64,000 nucleotides of DNA, taken from NCBI GenBank assembly GCA_040753915.1, contig JBFMDN010000023.1, positions 14,714 to 78,713 on the forward strand, written 5' to 3'. A program made the position numbers and the translations under genes. This document shows positions 51,254 to 60,112 of this stretch, piece after piece. This stretch comes from JBFMDN01 sp040753915 (GTDB taxonomy: Bacteria > Desulfobacterota > Desulfomonilia > Desulfomonilales > Desulfomonilaceae). A model generated the notes under the pieces. That model made no database searches. It saw only the letters and a program-made list of their open reading frames with translations, and was not told where the DNA came from. The first letter of the stretch is position 1. Every line of letters starts with the position of its first letter.

Positions 51254-51821
51254 ATCAGGACAATTTGATCTCGGGGCGACCGATCAAGAAGGGAATTCTC
51301 GGCGACAACGGAGACCTGGAGCGGCATGGCGCTGGAAGAATGCTATAGTGGAGCGCATTAAAAGCAGGTCCGAACCTGATTCGTAAACCAAGTCATAGAC
51401 GAGCCCGTGAAAGCACTGTGCGCGCTCCACGATCGTGTCGGCCATAATCCAGGAGCTGCACAGGGACTGTTGGGAAATCTCAACCCTGTGGTGAGCGCCT
51501 GTCGATCAATGGCTCATTGGCTTTCAACTGCGATAAATGCCCCGCATATTCAATGTGTGGCAGTACACGTGCTGTGAGCCCGTCAGAGAGACTGTGACGT
51601 AATTGGGTTTTCGGACAGGAAATATGACACGCAGGGAGCCCGAGGAATAGATGCCCCCATCCTTCACTTCAGTGCGGAGGGGCGGGCGCGTGCAGGTTTC
51701 TCGCGTCCCTTTGGATAGGAGAGGCGGTCTGTGGAGCCGATCACGATGTCCCCTCTTGCCTGGCGGGTACCTCTGCACAGCGTTCGGGGCCTTCAATAGA
51801 CCGTGGCAGAGGGGTTAGCCG
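51254..51821. other. Gap between HD-GYP and pilT-like genes, holding a TIR element
   Basis: About 570 bp; contains the TIR element 51344-51565 and otherwise no supported gene. Confidence 0.5.
51344..51565 (+). mobile_element. TIR element (MITE-like), 222-bp reference copy
   Basis: Starts TATAGTGGAGCGCATTAAAA and ends CATATTCAATGTGTGGCAGTA. The ends are imperfect inverted repeats of each other (TAGTGGAGCGCATT versus TACTGCCACACATT). Other copies lie at 17421, 26225 and 45500 (reverse). No transposase is encoded. The family is intergenic only. Confidence 0.7.
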
Positions 51822-52868
51822 ATGGCTCAAATTGACGCGCTGCTCAAATCCGCAGTCAAAGCTCAAGCCTCAGATGTGCATATTGCCACAGGAAGCTCTT
51901 TCATCTTCCGACAGTTCGGTAAGCTCAAGAGAATCAAATCCCCGGAAGTGAAGCCCGACGTCGCCAAGAAACTTATATACGAGATTCTTAATCCCAATCA
52001 GCGCACCGTCCTGGAACAAAACCTCCAGATCGATTTCAGCTACGAGATCAAAGGGTTGGCCAGGTTCAGGGGGAACGTCATTCTCCAGCGAAAAGGTCTG
52101 GATGCAACCTTCAGGGTTATCCCTCTGAAAATCCCAACCATCGAGGAACTTGGCCTGCCGCCGGTGGTGCAGAAGTTTTGTGACTTCCACCAGGGGCTCA
52201 TTCTCGTGACCGGTGCTACAGGTCAAGGAAAATCCACTACTCTCGCTTCCATGATCGATCTGATCAACTCGACGAGACCGGTCCATATCCTCTGTATCGA
52301 AGATCCCATAGAATTTGTCCACCCCTTGAAAGTGGGGGTAGTCAACCAAAGACAGCTCGGGATGCATACCAGGTCCTTCTCCAATGCCCTTCGAGCGGCT
52401 CTGAGAGAAGACCCGGACGTGATTATGGTAGGCGAGTTGCGGGATCTGGAGTCCATCCGCCTGGCGGTAACCGCGGCAGAAACGGGACACCTAGTTCTGG
52501 GGACACTTTCCACTTCGTCCGGGCCCAAAACCGTCGACAGGCTCATCGACTCGTTCCCGTCGGACGAACAAAACCAGATACGCACCATGCTGGCCGAGGG
52601 ACTTCGGGCCGTCATAACCCAACGGCTCCTTCCCCATGCAAGTGGTACTGGACTGGTACTGGCAGCGGAGATTATGATAGGCACTGTTCCGTTGGCGAAT
52701 CTCATTCGGACGGAAAAGACATACCAGTTGCCGTCGGTGATGCAGACCGGCCGAGCCCAGGGAATGCAGTCCATGGACGATTCCATCCGACAGTTGCTCA
52801 ACGCCAAGAAGATCACGATCGAGACCGCTCGGGAGTTCGCAGAGAACAAAAAGGCGTTTCGTGCCTGA
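51822..52868 (+). CDS. PilT-like type IV pilus ATPase 1 (variant Walker A)
   Basis: A protein of 348 residues with the PilT layout: N-terminal PAS-like half, Walker A TGATGQGKSTT (Gln where Ser is usual in GPTGSGKST), Asp box CIEDPIEFVH, Walker B DPDVIMVGELRD and the His box ETGHLVLGTLSTSS. The retraction-ATPase AIRNLIRE-type motif appears as LANLIRTEKTYQLPSVMQTG. GAGGGG precedes the ATG. Immediately followed (14 bp) by a second PilT-like gene, so the two are co-transcribed and may form mixed hexamers driving pilus retraction. Confidence 0.88.
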   Translation: MAQIDALLKSAVKAQASDVHIATGSSFIFRQFGKLKRIKSPEVKPDVAKKLIYEILNPNQRTVLEQNLQIDFSYEIKGLARFRGNVILQRKGLDATFRVIPLKIPTIEELGLPPVVQKFCDFHQGLILVTGATGQGKSTTLASMIDLINSTRPVHILCIEDPIEFVHPLKVGVVNQRQLGMHTRSFSNALRAALREDPDVIMVGELRDLESIRLAVTAAETGHLVLGTLSTSSGPKTVDRLIDSFPSDEQNQIRTMLAEGLRAVITQRLLPHASGTGLVLAAEIMIGTVPLANLIRTEKTYQLPSVMQTGRAQGMQSMDDSIRQLLNAKKITIETAREFAENKKAFRA

Positions 52869-52882
52869 AACAAGGTGGCCAC

Positions 52883-53953
52883 ATGCCCAAGATTGACGCA
52901 CTGTTTCACGAAATGATCAGAGCCGGTGCATCCGACCTGCACATGGTGCCAGGGCTTCCTCCGATGCTGAGGCTCAAAGGGGATCTGGTTGCCACAAAAC
53001 ACCAACCATTGTCCCACAAGTTCAACCAGGAACTGTTTTTCGAGATGATGGCTCCCGAACAACAGAAACGGCTCACTACGACCCTGGAGCTGGACATTGC
53101 CTACGAGGTGGCCGGCCTCGCTCGTTTCAGGTGCAACTTTTTCTACCAAATGCGAGGCGTTTCGGCCGTGTTCCGCCAGATTCCGACCCAGATCAAGACC
53201 CTGGACGAGCTTGGCATGCCTCCAGGGGTGAACAGCGTCCTGAAAATCCGCAAGGGTCTTGTGCTCGTAACGGGCCCCACAGGATCGGGCAAGTCCACGA
53301 CCCTCGCCGCGATCATTGACCACATCAATTCTAACCGGGAAGCACACATAATCACTATCGAGGATCCTCTTGAGTTCGTGCACCAGAACAAGAAGTCCCT
53401 CATCACGCAGCGGGAAATAGGATCTCACGCCCGGGATTTCGCCGATGCCCTGCGGGTCGCTTCCCGGGAAGACCCGGATATTATTCTCGTGGGGGAGATG
53501 CGTGACCTCGAGACCATAGCGCTCGCTCTCACCTGCGCAGAGCTGGGCATACTCGTCTTCGGCACTCTCCACACAAACAGCGCTGTTAAGACAATCGACC
53601 GCGTCATAAACGCGTTTCCCGCATCCCAACAGAATCAAATAAGGAGCATGTTGAGCGAATCGCTCAAGGGAGTCCTGGCGCAACAGCTTATAAAGACCGC
53701 GGACGGCAAAGGAAGATGTGCAGCGGTAGAAATTCTTATCACAAACCACGGGGTGAGCAATCTCATTCGGGAAGGAAAGCTCGCACAGATCGCATCAGCC
53801 ATATACACCGGAGCAGCAGAGGGGATGCAGACCATGGACCAAGCCCTCCAGAGATTGGTCGACCAACGCAAAATAACGCCGGAGGACGCGTACTGGAAAG
53901 CCATTGACAAAGAGTCATTTGCCAATCAGTGCAGGGAGTCGCTCGTCGCGTGA
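52883..53953 (+). CDS. PilT-like type IV pilus ATPase 2
   Basis: A protein of 356 residues, paralogous to the preceding one. Walker A TGPTGSGKSTT is standard, with Asp box TIEDPLEFVH, Walker B DPDIILVGEMRD, His box CAELGILVFGTLHTNS, and VSNLIREGKLAQIASAIYTG in the C-terminal region as in PilT. AAGGTGG lies before the ATG. It probably provides the main catalytic subunit, while the first protein has the altered P-loop. No pilin or assembly genes are in the window. Confidence 0.92.
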   Translation: MPKIDALFHEMIRAGASDLHMVPGLPPMLRLKGDLVATKHQPLSHKFNQELFFEMMAPEQQKRLTTTLELDIAYEVAGLARFRCNFFYQMRGVSAVFRQIPTQIKTLDELGMPPGVNSVLKIRKGLVLVTGPTGSGKSTTLAAIIDHINSNREAHIITIEDPLEFVHQNKKSLITQREIGSHARDFADALRVASREDPDIILVGEMRDLETIALALTCAELGILVFGTLHTNSAVKTIDRVINAFPASQQNQIRSMLSESLKGVLAQQLIKTADGKGRCAAVEILITNHGVSNLIREGKLAQIASAIYTGAAEGMQTMDQALQRLVDQRKITPEDAYWKAIDKESFANQCRESLVA

Positions 53954-53987
53954 TTGTCAGACGCCGGGAATGATGTTCGAAAAACGA

Positions 53988-54020
53988 AAGCCCCGGAAAG
54001 GAGGATGAGAACCGGGGCTT
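53988..54020. terminator. Bidirectional terminator between the pilT pair and the CBS gene
   Basis: A 9-bp stem AAGCCCCGG / CCGGGGCTT with a 15-nt loop. Read on the minus strand it is followed by TCGTTTTTCG, so it best terminates transcripts arriving from the right; for the plus strand only a short T pair follows. Confidence 0.65.
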
Positions 54021-54198
54021 CCCGCACGAGGATAAGGTATGTTGAGCAGCGGGCTACGCCTCCCGCTGTGTGGCAACCCTTAGACCATGATTCTCAATGC
54101 TTGTCAAGATTTTTTAAAGTTAAACATTAAAATTGGCGAAAAAACTTATCACCAATTCTCATCTTTTTGGAATAACCGCTTGAGATATCAATGATTGT

Positions 54199-54645
54199 CT
54201 ACATGGAAGCACGAATCACGTCCGCCTTCCCAACCACCCCGATCAATTCCCCTTTCTCCACCACAGGGATCGTGTAATACTTCTCCTCGTACATGAGCCG
54301 TGCCACCTCCGAAATGTCCGTCTCCGGCCCCACGGTTACCGCTGGTCGCGAATAGATGTCTTCCACGGTGGTGGCAGTGATGCGCTTGAATTCCTTTTCC
54401 AGGCGCCAGGGATTATCCAAGGGAATCATCGCGTCCAGGAGAACGAATATGGTAGGAATGTGAAGTGGCTGGTTTTGCTTCACGAGGTCCGATTCGCAGA
54501 CCACTCCGAGCAGACGTCCTGCGTCGTCCACTACCGGCGCTCCGTTTATGTGGTTTTCGGCGAGAATCCGTGCAAGCTCCCGCAGGGTAGTTTCGGGTTT
54601 GACGGTGATTACCTGCCGGGTCATGACTTCCGACACTTTTGGCAT
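54199..54645 (-). CDS. CBS domain pair protein
   Basis: A protein of 148 residues made of two CBS motifs (VSEVMTRQVITVKPETTLRE, then GAPVVDDAGRLLGVVCESDL; and IYSRPAVTVGPETDISEVAR, then YTIPVVEKGELIGVVGKADV). Such Bateman modules bind adenosine nucleotides. GGAGGAG lies before the ATG at 54645; a longer open frame upstream to 54801 lacks similarity. Standing alone, it may regulate a partner enzyme or sense energy charge. Confidence 0.88.
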   Translation of the reverse strand: MPKVSEVMTRQVITVKPETTLRELARILAENHINGAPVVDDAGRLLGVVCESDLVKQNQPLHIPTIFVLLDAMIPLDNPWRLEKEFKRITATTVEDIYSRPAVTVGPETDISEVARLMYEEKYYTIPVVEKGELIGVVGKADVIRASM

Positions 54646-54897
54646 AGCTCCTCCGGAGGTTGGGGGAGTGAGGATGGATGACCGCTTTTCCCCGCTACCC
54701 CGAGGTGTTTCGCTTGATGACATCGTGACACAGTGGTAGTTTATCCAATCTGGGGGAAGATTTCCAGAGCCGAGTTCTCTGAATGGAGAATCATGGTGCA
54801 CTGCCAGAGGACGGGGGAAACTCCTGGGTCAAGAGAGAGATCTATCGTTCTTGATCCTTTCCGGAGGAGCGGTGGCAGGCAGTTATGAGGAGAGAGT

Positions 54898-55317
54898 ATG
54901 AAGAGTCATCGTAAGGAGCTGTGGTTTTCGGTGCCGTCCAGAAGGGCATTCATCAACATAACACGCGAAGTGGAGGAAGCGGTTCGGGAAAGCGGGGTCC
55001 GGGAAGGCTTCGTGCTGGTCAACGCGATGCACATTACCGCATCTGTGTTCATTAATGACGATGAAGCGGGTCTTCATCAGGATTACGAGAGGTGGCTGGA
55101 GCAGTTGGCCCCTCACGAGCCGGTAGGGCAGTACCTCCACAATCGGACTGGTGAGGACAACGGTGACGCCCACCTCAAGCGCCAGGTGATGGGGAGAGAG
55201 GTGGTAGTTGCCATTACTGACGGCACGCTTGATTTCGGTCCGTGGGAGCAAATCTTCTATGGGGAATTTGACGGTGGCCGCAGGAAACGCGTCCTGATTA
55301 AGATCATTGGAGAGTAG
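54898..55317 (+). CDS. YjbQ/UPF0047 family protein
   Basis: A protein of 139 residues. It contains VLVNAMHITASVFINDDE, YERWLEQLAPH, RTGEDNGDAHLKRQVMG and GTLDFGPWEQIFYGEFDG, the conserved core of the YjbQ (UPF0047) family. The conserved His of GDAHLKR probably binds metal. Weak thiamine-phosphate synthase activity has been reported for the E. coli member; the physiological role remains unclear. GAGGAGAG precedes the ATG. It stands alone between a divergent CBS gene and a convergent kinase-receiver pair. Confidence 0.93.
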   Translation: MKSHRKELWFSVPSRRAFINITREVEEAVRESGVREGFVLVNAMHITASVFINDDEAGLHQDYERWLEQLAPHEPVGQYLHNRTGEDNGDAHLKRQVMGREVVVAITDGTLDFGPWEQIFYGEFDGGRRKRVLIKIIGE

Positions 55318-55388
55318 CGCGTAGCAGATGCTGTCACGAAGGTTGGTATCCTCAGCCTGCTGTTGTGGGATTGCGGTTTGTTCGAGGG

Positions 55389-55811
55389 TCAGTCCCTCCG
55401 GCCCTCGCCGCATGCGAGCTTGATCTTGGCGACGAGCTCGTCGAGCTCGCACGGCTTGCTGAGGTAGTCGAACGCTCCCAGCTCGATGCCTTCTTTTGCC
55501 GCACGATCAGAGCCATGTCCGGTAAGCATAATAACGGCCATGGAGGGAACCATCTTCTTGAATATTTTGAGGAGCTCTATCCCATCCATATCTTCCATCT
55601 TCAGGTCCACAACGGCTACGTCAAAATCTTCTTTTCTCAAGGCCTGAATTCCTTCCGACCCTGAGAATGTGGCAGTTACCTGGAAGTTTCTCTTGGATAG
55701 TCTCTTGCGGAGAATAGTCGCATACCCTACTTCGTCATCGACGAGAAGGACTTTCGGCAATGGCTCCCGTTTCTCTGGTTGCTCTGACATGTGTATGATC
55801 TTCCCCGTCAT
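55389..55811 (-). CDS. Single-domain response regulator, cognate to the Cache kinase
   Basis: A receiver of about 140 residues: acidic pair D25-D26, phospho-acceptor D69 in AVVDLKMEDMDG, switch Thr in MLTGHGS, Lys in LSKPCEL. It has no output domain. The ATG at 55811 overlaps the TGA of the upstream kinase (ATGA); an internal ATG at 55790 is also possible. The overlap indicates translational coupling and a dedicated kinase-receiver pair. It probably transfers phosphate to a downstream partner. Confidence 0.88.
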   Translation of the reverse strand: MTGKIIHMSEQPEKREPLPKVLLVDDEVGYATILRKRLSKRNFQVTATFSGSEGIQALRKEDFDVAVVDLKMEDMDGIELLKIFKKMVPSMAVIMLTGHGSDRAAKEGIELGAFDYLSKPCELDELVAKIKLACGEGRRD

Positions 55812-57556
55812 GCTTCTGCGATTTTGCCAGAGGGCACTACCGCAGCCGGTTTCTTTTCCACCTTGTGGAGAGGGCTTATGGGAATATGCACGTGGAACGC
55901 CGTTCCTACCCCGACTGCGCTATTTACGGTGATCTCGCCTCCCATTTTCTTGACGATCCCGTAGCAGATTGAAAGCCCGAGACCGGTTCCCTTGCCCACA
56001 GGCTTGGTAGTAAAAAAGGGATCGAATATTCTCGCAAGGTTTGCTTTAGGGATTCCTGGACCGTCATCCTCCACGTCTATCACCACTCGGTCACCCTTAA
56101 GCCGCGTCGTCACCTCAATTTTGCCGCCTCCGTTCTCCAGGGCGTCGAGGCTGTTATTGATGAGATTGAGCATGACCTGCTGAATCTCCGACGGAGACAC
56201 GTCAGCGGTGGGCAAGTCGGGGGCGAGATTCGAGATCAGCTTGACGTTGCTATATCGTGCCCTCTGTTGAGAGAGCGCTACCACCTCTTCGACCAGGTCG
56301 TTGAGTTGGATGTTCTGGGCTACCGGCTCGGTTTTCCTGGCAAAGCTGAGCAACTTTTGCGTAATCTGCTTACAGCGTTTGCCTTGAGTATTGATCTGGG
56401 TCAATGCGCGCTTGAATTCGTCCAGGCTCTTGCACTGTTTCAGGTCTTCGTCTTCCAGTAGGTCTTCAATCCATCCGGCCTCTTCCACCATGATGGCCAC
56501 GGGGTTGTTTATTTCGTGAGCTATTCCTGCGGCAAGCTCTCCCACAGAGGCTAGTTTTCCTGCTTCGATTACCTGCTCGTTCATCATTTCTTTTTGAAGA
56601 TCTGCCTCAGAGATTCGGCGCACCATTTTTCGGGACAGTACTACTGCCATAAGAACGATTCCCATTACTCCGAAGACGAAGATCAACGCCGCAAGGGCCC
56701 GTGTGCTATGGATAACGGCGTACGCGTCTTTGGCGTTCTGTCGGAACGCGAGGATCCAGTCCCCTCCTTTGAGGCTCGTCATGACATGGAGGCACACGTC
56801 TCCTGACGTGTCAGGCTCCTCTACTACAGTCACCTTATCGGGCACGACCCACTCTGAACGAAGGAAATCCATATACACGTGCGTGGAGGACACCACGGCC
56901 CGGCGAGGAGTCGTCTGGAATTCCCCTTTCTTGTTAAGAATGAAGGCCACCCCTGTCTTGCCCATTCGTATGTCCTGAACGAGCGAGTTGAATCTTTCGA
57001 AGTCCACTGTGGCCCTCAGAATCCAGACTTCACCGTCGCTTGACACCTGGCGAACAGCGACGATGAAATGGGGAAGCCCCCTGAGACCATGGAATACATC
57101 GCTGATGTAGTAGTGCCTTTCGACAGCCTGCTTGAACCACTCGGCGTCCGAGTAATCGGCTCTTCTGAGCTTGAATGGTCCCGCATAAGCCACCTGAATT
57201 CCCGCTGCATTGACGACGCCCAGATCTACGAATGATTTCACGTATGAGTCCCTGAGCTTGGTCAATTTGTTGGTGAGGAATTGTTCGTCGGAGAATTCCT
57301 CGAACGAGTGAGACTCTGCCAAGACCCGTATGTTGGCGACTCGTTCATCGAGGAAGGCGTCGACCGTTCTCGCGTGCTCTCTCACCATAGACTTCAGGTG
57401 ATCCAGAGCTATCTCCCGGTAGGAGATTTCGAAATAGTACAGAATTGCTGCGGCGATAACGATGAGGGGAGCCACCGATACCAGGAGAATGCTCACGATC
57501 ATGTTCCTGGTGAGATACCTGTAATAGCCGTCGTCATGATGAAATGAGGAGTTCAT
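55808..57556 (-). CDS. Membrane sensor histidine kinase with extracellular Cache domain
   Basis: A protein of 582 residues. Membrane helices lie at about 18-42 and 287-308, and between them a periplasmic Cache domain (about 45-280) of the type that binds small molecules such as carboxylates or amino acids (SYVKSFVDLGVVNAAGIQVA, FIVAVRQVSSDGEVWIL, MGKTGVAFILNKKGEF). The kinase core has H347 in GIAHEINNPVA, N box LNLINNSLDAL, G1 DDGPGIP and G2 GTGLGLSIC. It is translationally coupled to the receiver gene and divergent from the second TSUP operon, whose sigma-54 promoter lies in the shared upstream gap. It may control that transporter. Confidence 0.93.
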   Translation of the reverse strand: MNSSFHHDDGYYRYLTRNMIVSILLVSVAPLIVIAAAILYYFEISYREIALDHLKSMVREHARTVDAFLDERVANIRVLAESHSFEEFSDEQFLTNKLTKLRDSYVKSFVDLGVVNAAGIQVAYAGPFKLRRADYSDAEWFKQAVERHYYISDVFHGLRGLPHFIVAVRQVSSDGEVWILRATVDFERFNSLVQDIRMGKTGVAFILNKKGEFQTTPRRAVVSSTHVYMDFLRSEWVVPDKVTVVEEPDTSGDVCLHVMTSLKGGDWILAFRQNAKDAYAVIHSTRALAALIFVFGVMGIVLMAVVLSRKMVRRISEADLQKEMMNEQVIEAGKLASVGELAAGIAHEINNPVAIMVEEAGWIEDLLEDEDLKQCKSLDEFKRALTQINTQGKRCKQITQKLLSFARKTEPVAQNIQLNDLVEEVVALSQQRARYSNVKLISNLAPDLPTADVSPSEIQQVMLNLINNSLDALENGGGKIEVTTRLKGDRVVIDVEDDGPGIPKANLARIFDPFFTTKPVGKGTGLGLSICYGIVKKMGGEITVNSAVGVGTAFHVHIPISPLHKVEKKPAAVVPSGKIAEA

Positions 57557-57703
57557 TATCCACCCAATTCCACGACAACCTTCCACTCATCCTGCGCCAA
57601 AAAGATGTATTGCCGCTGGAATTCTGCTAATCTTGATCGTGACCCTGCACGGGCCGTGATGGACCATTATAGCCCCAACGGCTGTCAATTCTCAACTGTC
57701 AAG

Positions 57704-57719
57704 TGGCATGCGTTTTGCT
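57704..57719 (+). promoter_or_regulatory. Sigma-54 (-24/-12) promoter of the second TSUP operon
   Basis: TGGCAT-GCGTT-TTGCT with GG and GC at the correct -24/-12 spacing. It lies about 120 bp before the ATG at 57840. Conserved bases and spacing equal those of the promoter at 3998-4013. Confidence 0.7.
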
Positions 57720-57839
57720 CAACAACTGCGGGGCTGAGGTCCGGTTGACCCAGATTTTGGAGCGCATTCCGTCGGGGGTGGCTCTGCCCGTATTTCAGAC
57801 ATCAAGATTCTATCTTGAAAGGGCGAAAGGAGTAAGACT

Positions 57840-59117
57840 ATGAATTGGGGCTCGCGGCTGTACAGGATGTTCGTGGCTGCTTCGACGGCCCACGCGAGGT
57901 GGGACTACGAGACATCCATGACGATCTTGCGCGACAGAAAAAGGCTCTACCTTCTTGGGGTCATGCTGTTGCCGATCATTGTCGTGTCAGTGGCCTTTGC
58001 CGCAAACTCGGAGGCCTTAGGAGGTCACAAAGCGTACACGCCTGCCTACTACTCGACCACGATCTTCGTGGTTTCAATCGTTATCGGCCTGTGCGCTGGT
58101 CTCATCACCGGTTGCATCGGAGCGGGGGGTGGGTTCATCATAACTCCAGCCCTGATGAGTGCAGGAGTTAAGGGAATCCTCGCTGTTGGGACCGACCTCT
58201 TCCATATTTTCGCCAAGGCCATCATGGGTACGGCGGTCCACAAGAAGCTGGGAAATGTTTCAGTCGGGCTCGCTGTGGCGTTCCTCGTAGGGGCGGGAAT
58301 CGGTGTTACGGGCGGAGGAAAGATAAACCGTGCCCTGTATGAGACTAATCCGGTCTTGAGCGACACTTTCATCAGCGTCGTGTACGTAGTGTTACTCGGG
58401 TTTCTTGGCTTCTACTCATTATTTGATTTCCTCAAGCTCAGGAAGTACGGGGCCGACGTGGGCGCCCATGGCGGCGAAAGCCCAAGAGGGGAAGAAGCGG
58501 CCTCCGGAAAAGTTGGACTGCCTGCCAGACTGCAAGCTTCGTCTATTCCGCCTACTCTCGTCTTTGATGAGGACCTTGTCCCTGGAGGAAAGAGGATCCC
58601 GGCCCTGTTCGTGGCAGTATGTGGGGCCATTGTCGGGTTTGCTGCAGCGATCATGGGTGTGGGCGGCGGTTTTCTGACGTTCCCCATGTTCGTGTACGTG
58701 CTCGGTGTCTCATCATTCACCACCGTAGGAACGGACATTCTTCAGATCATTTTCACCGCCGGATACGCGTCAATAGCCCAGTACGCAATCTACGGGTTCA
58801 TCTTCTACACCCTGGCCATGGGCATGTTGCTGGGCTCCCTCATTGGCATACAGTTGGGAGCGCTGACGACGACCGTGGTGAAGGGCATCTACATCCGGGG
58901 ATTCTATGCCGTAGCGATCTTGGCAGGTTTTGTGAACAGGCTTTTCGCGTTGCCGGAAAAGCTCGCCCAATTGGAAGTCATAGACCTGTCTCCAGCGGTG
59001 GGACACATGCTCACTCAGCTAGGAACCTGGATCTTCTTCGTCGTCATCGGCATCTTCGCCGCGTGGGTAGTAGGAAAATTCTTCGGGAACATCAGATACC
59101 TGCGAGGGGAGGTTTGA
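57840..59117 (+). CDS. TSUP (TauE/SafE) family anion permease, large form
   Basis: A membrane protein of 425 residues. An N-terminal extension of about 75 residues includes the first helix. Then come the two TSUP repeats, marked by GCIGAGGGFIITPALMSAGV and AAIMGVGGGFLTFPMFVYVL, each followed by a VGTD motif (LAVGTDLFHIF; TTVGTDILQII). A charged cytosolic loop (about 200-250) separates the halves. AAAGGAG precedes the ATG. It shares the VGTD pattern with the smaller permease (2569-3606). It is 3 bp from the accessory membrane protein gene. Its substrate is unknown, perhaps sulfite, sulfonate or a small organic acid. Confidence 0.9.
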   Translation: MNWGSRLYRMFVAASTAHARWDYETSMTILRDRKRLYLLGVMLLPIIVVSVAFAANSEALGGHKAYTPAYYSTTIFVVSIVIGLCAGLITGCIGAGGGFIITPALMSAGVKGILAVGTDLFHIFAKAIMGTAVHKKLGNVSVGLAVAFLVGAGIGVTGGGKINRALYETNPVLSDTFISVVYVVLLGFLGFYSLFDFLKLRKYGADVGAHGGESPRGEEAASGKVGLPARLQASSIPPTLVFDEDLVPGGKRIPALFVAVCGAIVGFAAAIMGVGGGFLTFPMFVYVLGVSSFTTVGTDILQIIFTAGYASIAQYAIYGFIFYTLAMGMLLGSLIGIQLGALTTTVVKGIYIRGFYAVAILAGFVNRLFALPEKLAQLEVIDLSPAVGHMLTQLGTWIFFVVIGIFAAWVVGKFFGNIRYLRGEV

Positions 59118-59120
59118 AAC

Positions 59121-59828
59121 ATGTTAATACCGAATAAAGGGGCCTTGATCAAAGGATTGTTGCTGCTGGTCACGTTCGGCGTGGTTCTGGTCGCCATGTT
59201 CCTCCCGCTGATAAACGGTCACAACGCATTGGAGGCTGCTGACAGGTTGTTCAATTCCATTGCCAAAGGATCGACCTATTTTATCGGAGACCTACTCAAG
59301 AAGACGCAAGAGCTGAAGGAAAAGCCATTTACGGCTACTCTAAAGTTCGACAAGGCGGAGACCGCTGAGCAGTCTGCAAAGATCCTGAGCACGGCTGGAG
59401 CCCAGGCCAAGGCAGAAGATACGAAGGTCACCGTTACCGGCAATCTGCAACAGGTCATGATGGCCGCTCTTACCGATTCAGATGCCATGTTCAAGAATAA
59501 CGAGCAGCCGCTCCTCCAACGATACGGGTTACCCGGAAAGCAAGCGCTATTGGTCTGGTGGAAGTCCCTCAAGGAAATTCACAAGGACTTGACGAGGCAG
59601 AAGCAGTTCGCTTTCGCTGCCTCGGTCGACACGGTCATCAAGAGAGGGGTAGAGGTTGCGTACAATTTTTACGGCATCGAAGCCCAGACAGCTTCCTCCA
59701 AGGCCGGAGTCCTAACCTTTGCCCTCATCTTCTACGTCGTGTACACCCTCTGGTGGGGCGTCGCGATCATGTTCCTCTTTGATGCATTCGGTCTGGAGAT
59801 GAAGAAGAAGGTGAAAAAAGAGGTTTGA
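59121..59828 (+). CDS. Accessory membrane protein of the second TSUP operon
   Basis: A protein of 235 residues. One helix at the N-terminus (LIKGLLLLVTFGVVLVAMFL) and one near the C-terminus (VLTFALIFYVVYTLWWGVAI) flank a periplasmic domain of about 160 residues with Lys/Ala/Glu-rich helices (KPFTATLKFDKAETAEQSAK). GGGGAGG stands before the ATG. It starts 3 bp after the TSUP stop, so the two proteins are surely co-expressed and may form a complex. A substrate-presenting role is an inference. No family name recognised. Confidence 0.85.
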   Translation: MLIPNKGALIKGLLLLVTFGVVLVAMFLPLINGHNALEAADRLFNSIAKGSTYFIGDLLKKTQELKEKPFTATLKFDKAETAEQSAKILSTAGAQAKAEDTKVTVTGNLQQVMMAALTDSDAMFKNNEQPLLQRYGLPGKQALLVWWKSLKEIHKDLTRQKQFAFAASVDTVIKRGVEVAYNFYGIEAQTASSKAGVLTFALIFYVVYTLWWGVAIMFLFDAFGLEMKKKVKKEV

Positions 59829-59875
59829 TCAGCCATTGGTAATCGTCAGAGGACCGTTGGCGTCCTCACAGGACA

Positions 59876-59910
59876 CCAGGAGGCAAGGCCTAACCTTTCC
59901 TCCTGGTTTG
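59876..59910 (+). terminator. Terminator of the second TSUP operon
   Basis: An 8-bp stem CCAGGAGG / CCTCCTGG with a loop of 15 nt is followed by TTTGTCGTT, 48 bp past the stop codon. Confidence 0.6.
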
Positions 59911-60026
59911 TCGTTCGCCTGTCACGAGTATCGCCGCAAGTAGCACCCTACGCGGCGCGCTGGCCTTCCGTTCGAGGAAATTAGTTTTTCCCTGCAGAAG
60001 TGTCAGAAAGTTTTACACAGTATAAA

Positions 60027-60056
60027 TATTCTTTATACGGGTATTCTTTATACGGG
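60027..60056. repeat. Two tandem copies of a 15-bp unit
   Basis: TATTCTTTATACGGG occurs twice in direct succession, in an AT-rich stretch downstream of a minus-strand receiver gene. Possibly a slippage product or binding-site pair. Confidence 0.6.
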
Positions 60057-60112
60057 GATCGACCGTTTGTTCGCCTGAGGAATATTGCCGCCGGCCCTAC
60101 GTGGCGGGCTTT

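Noticed and set aside
54098..54125. TTGACA on the minus strand downstream of the CBS gene
   Set aside because: The -10 region is poor and it would transcribe antisense into the pilT-like gene.
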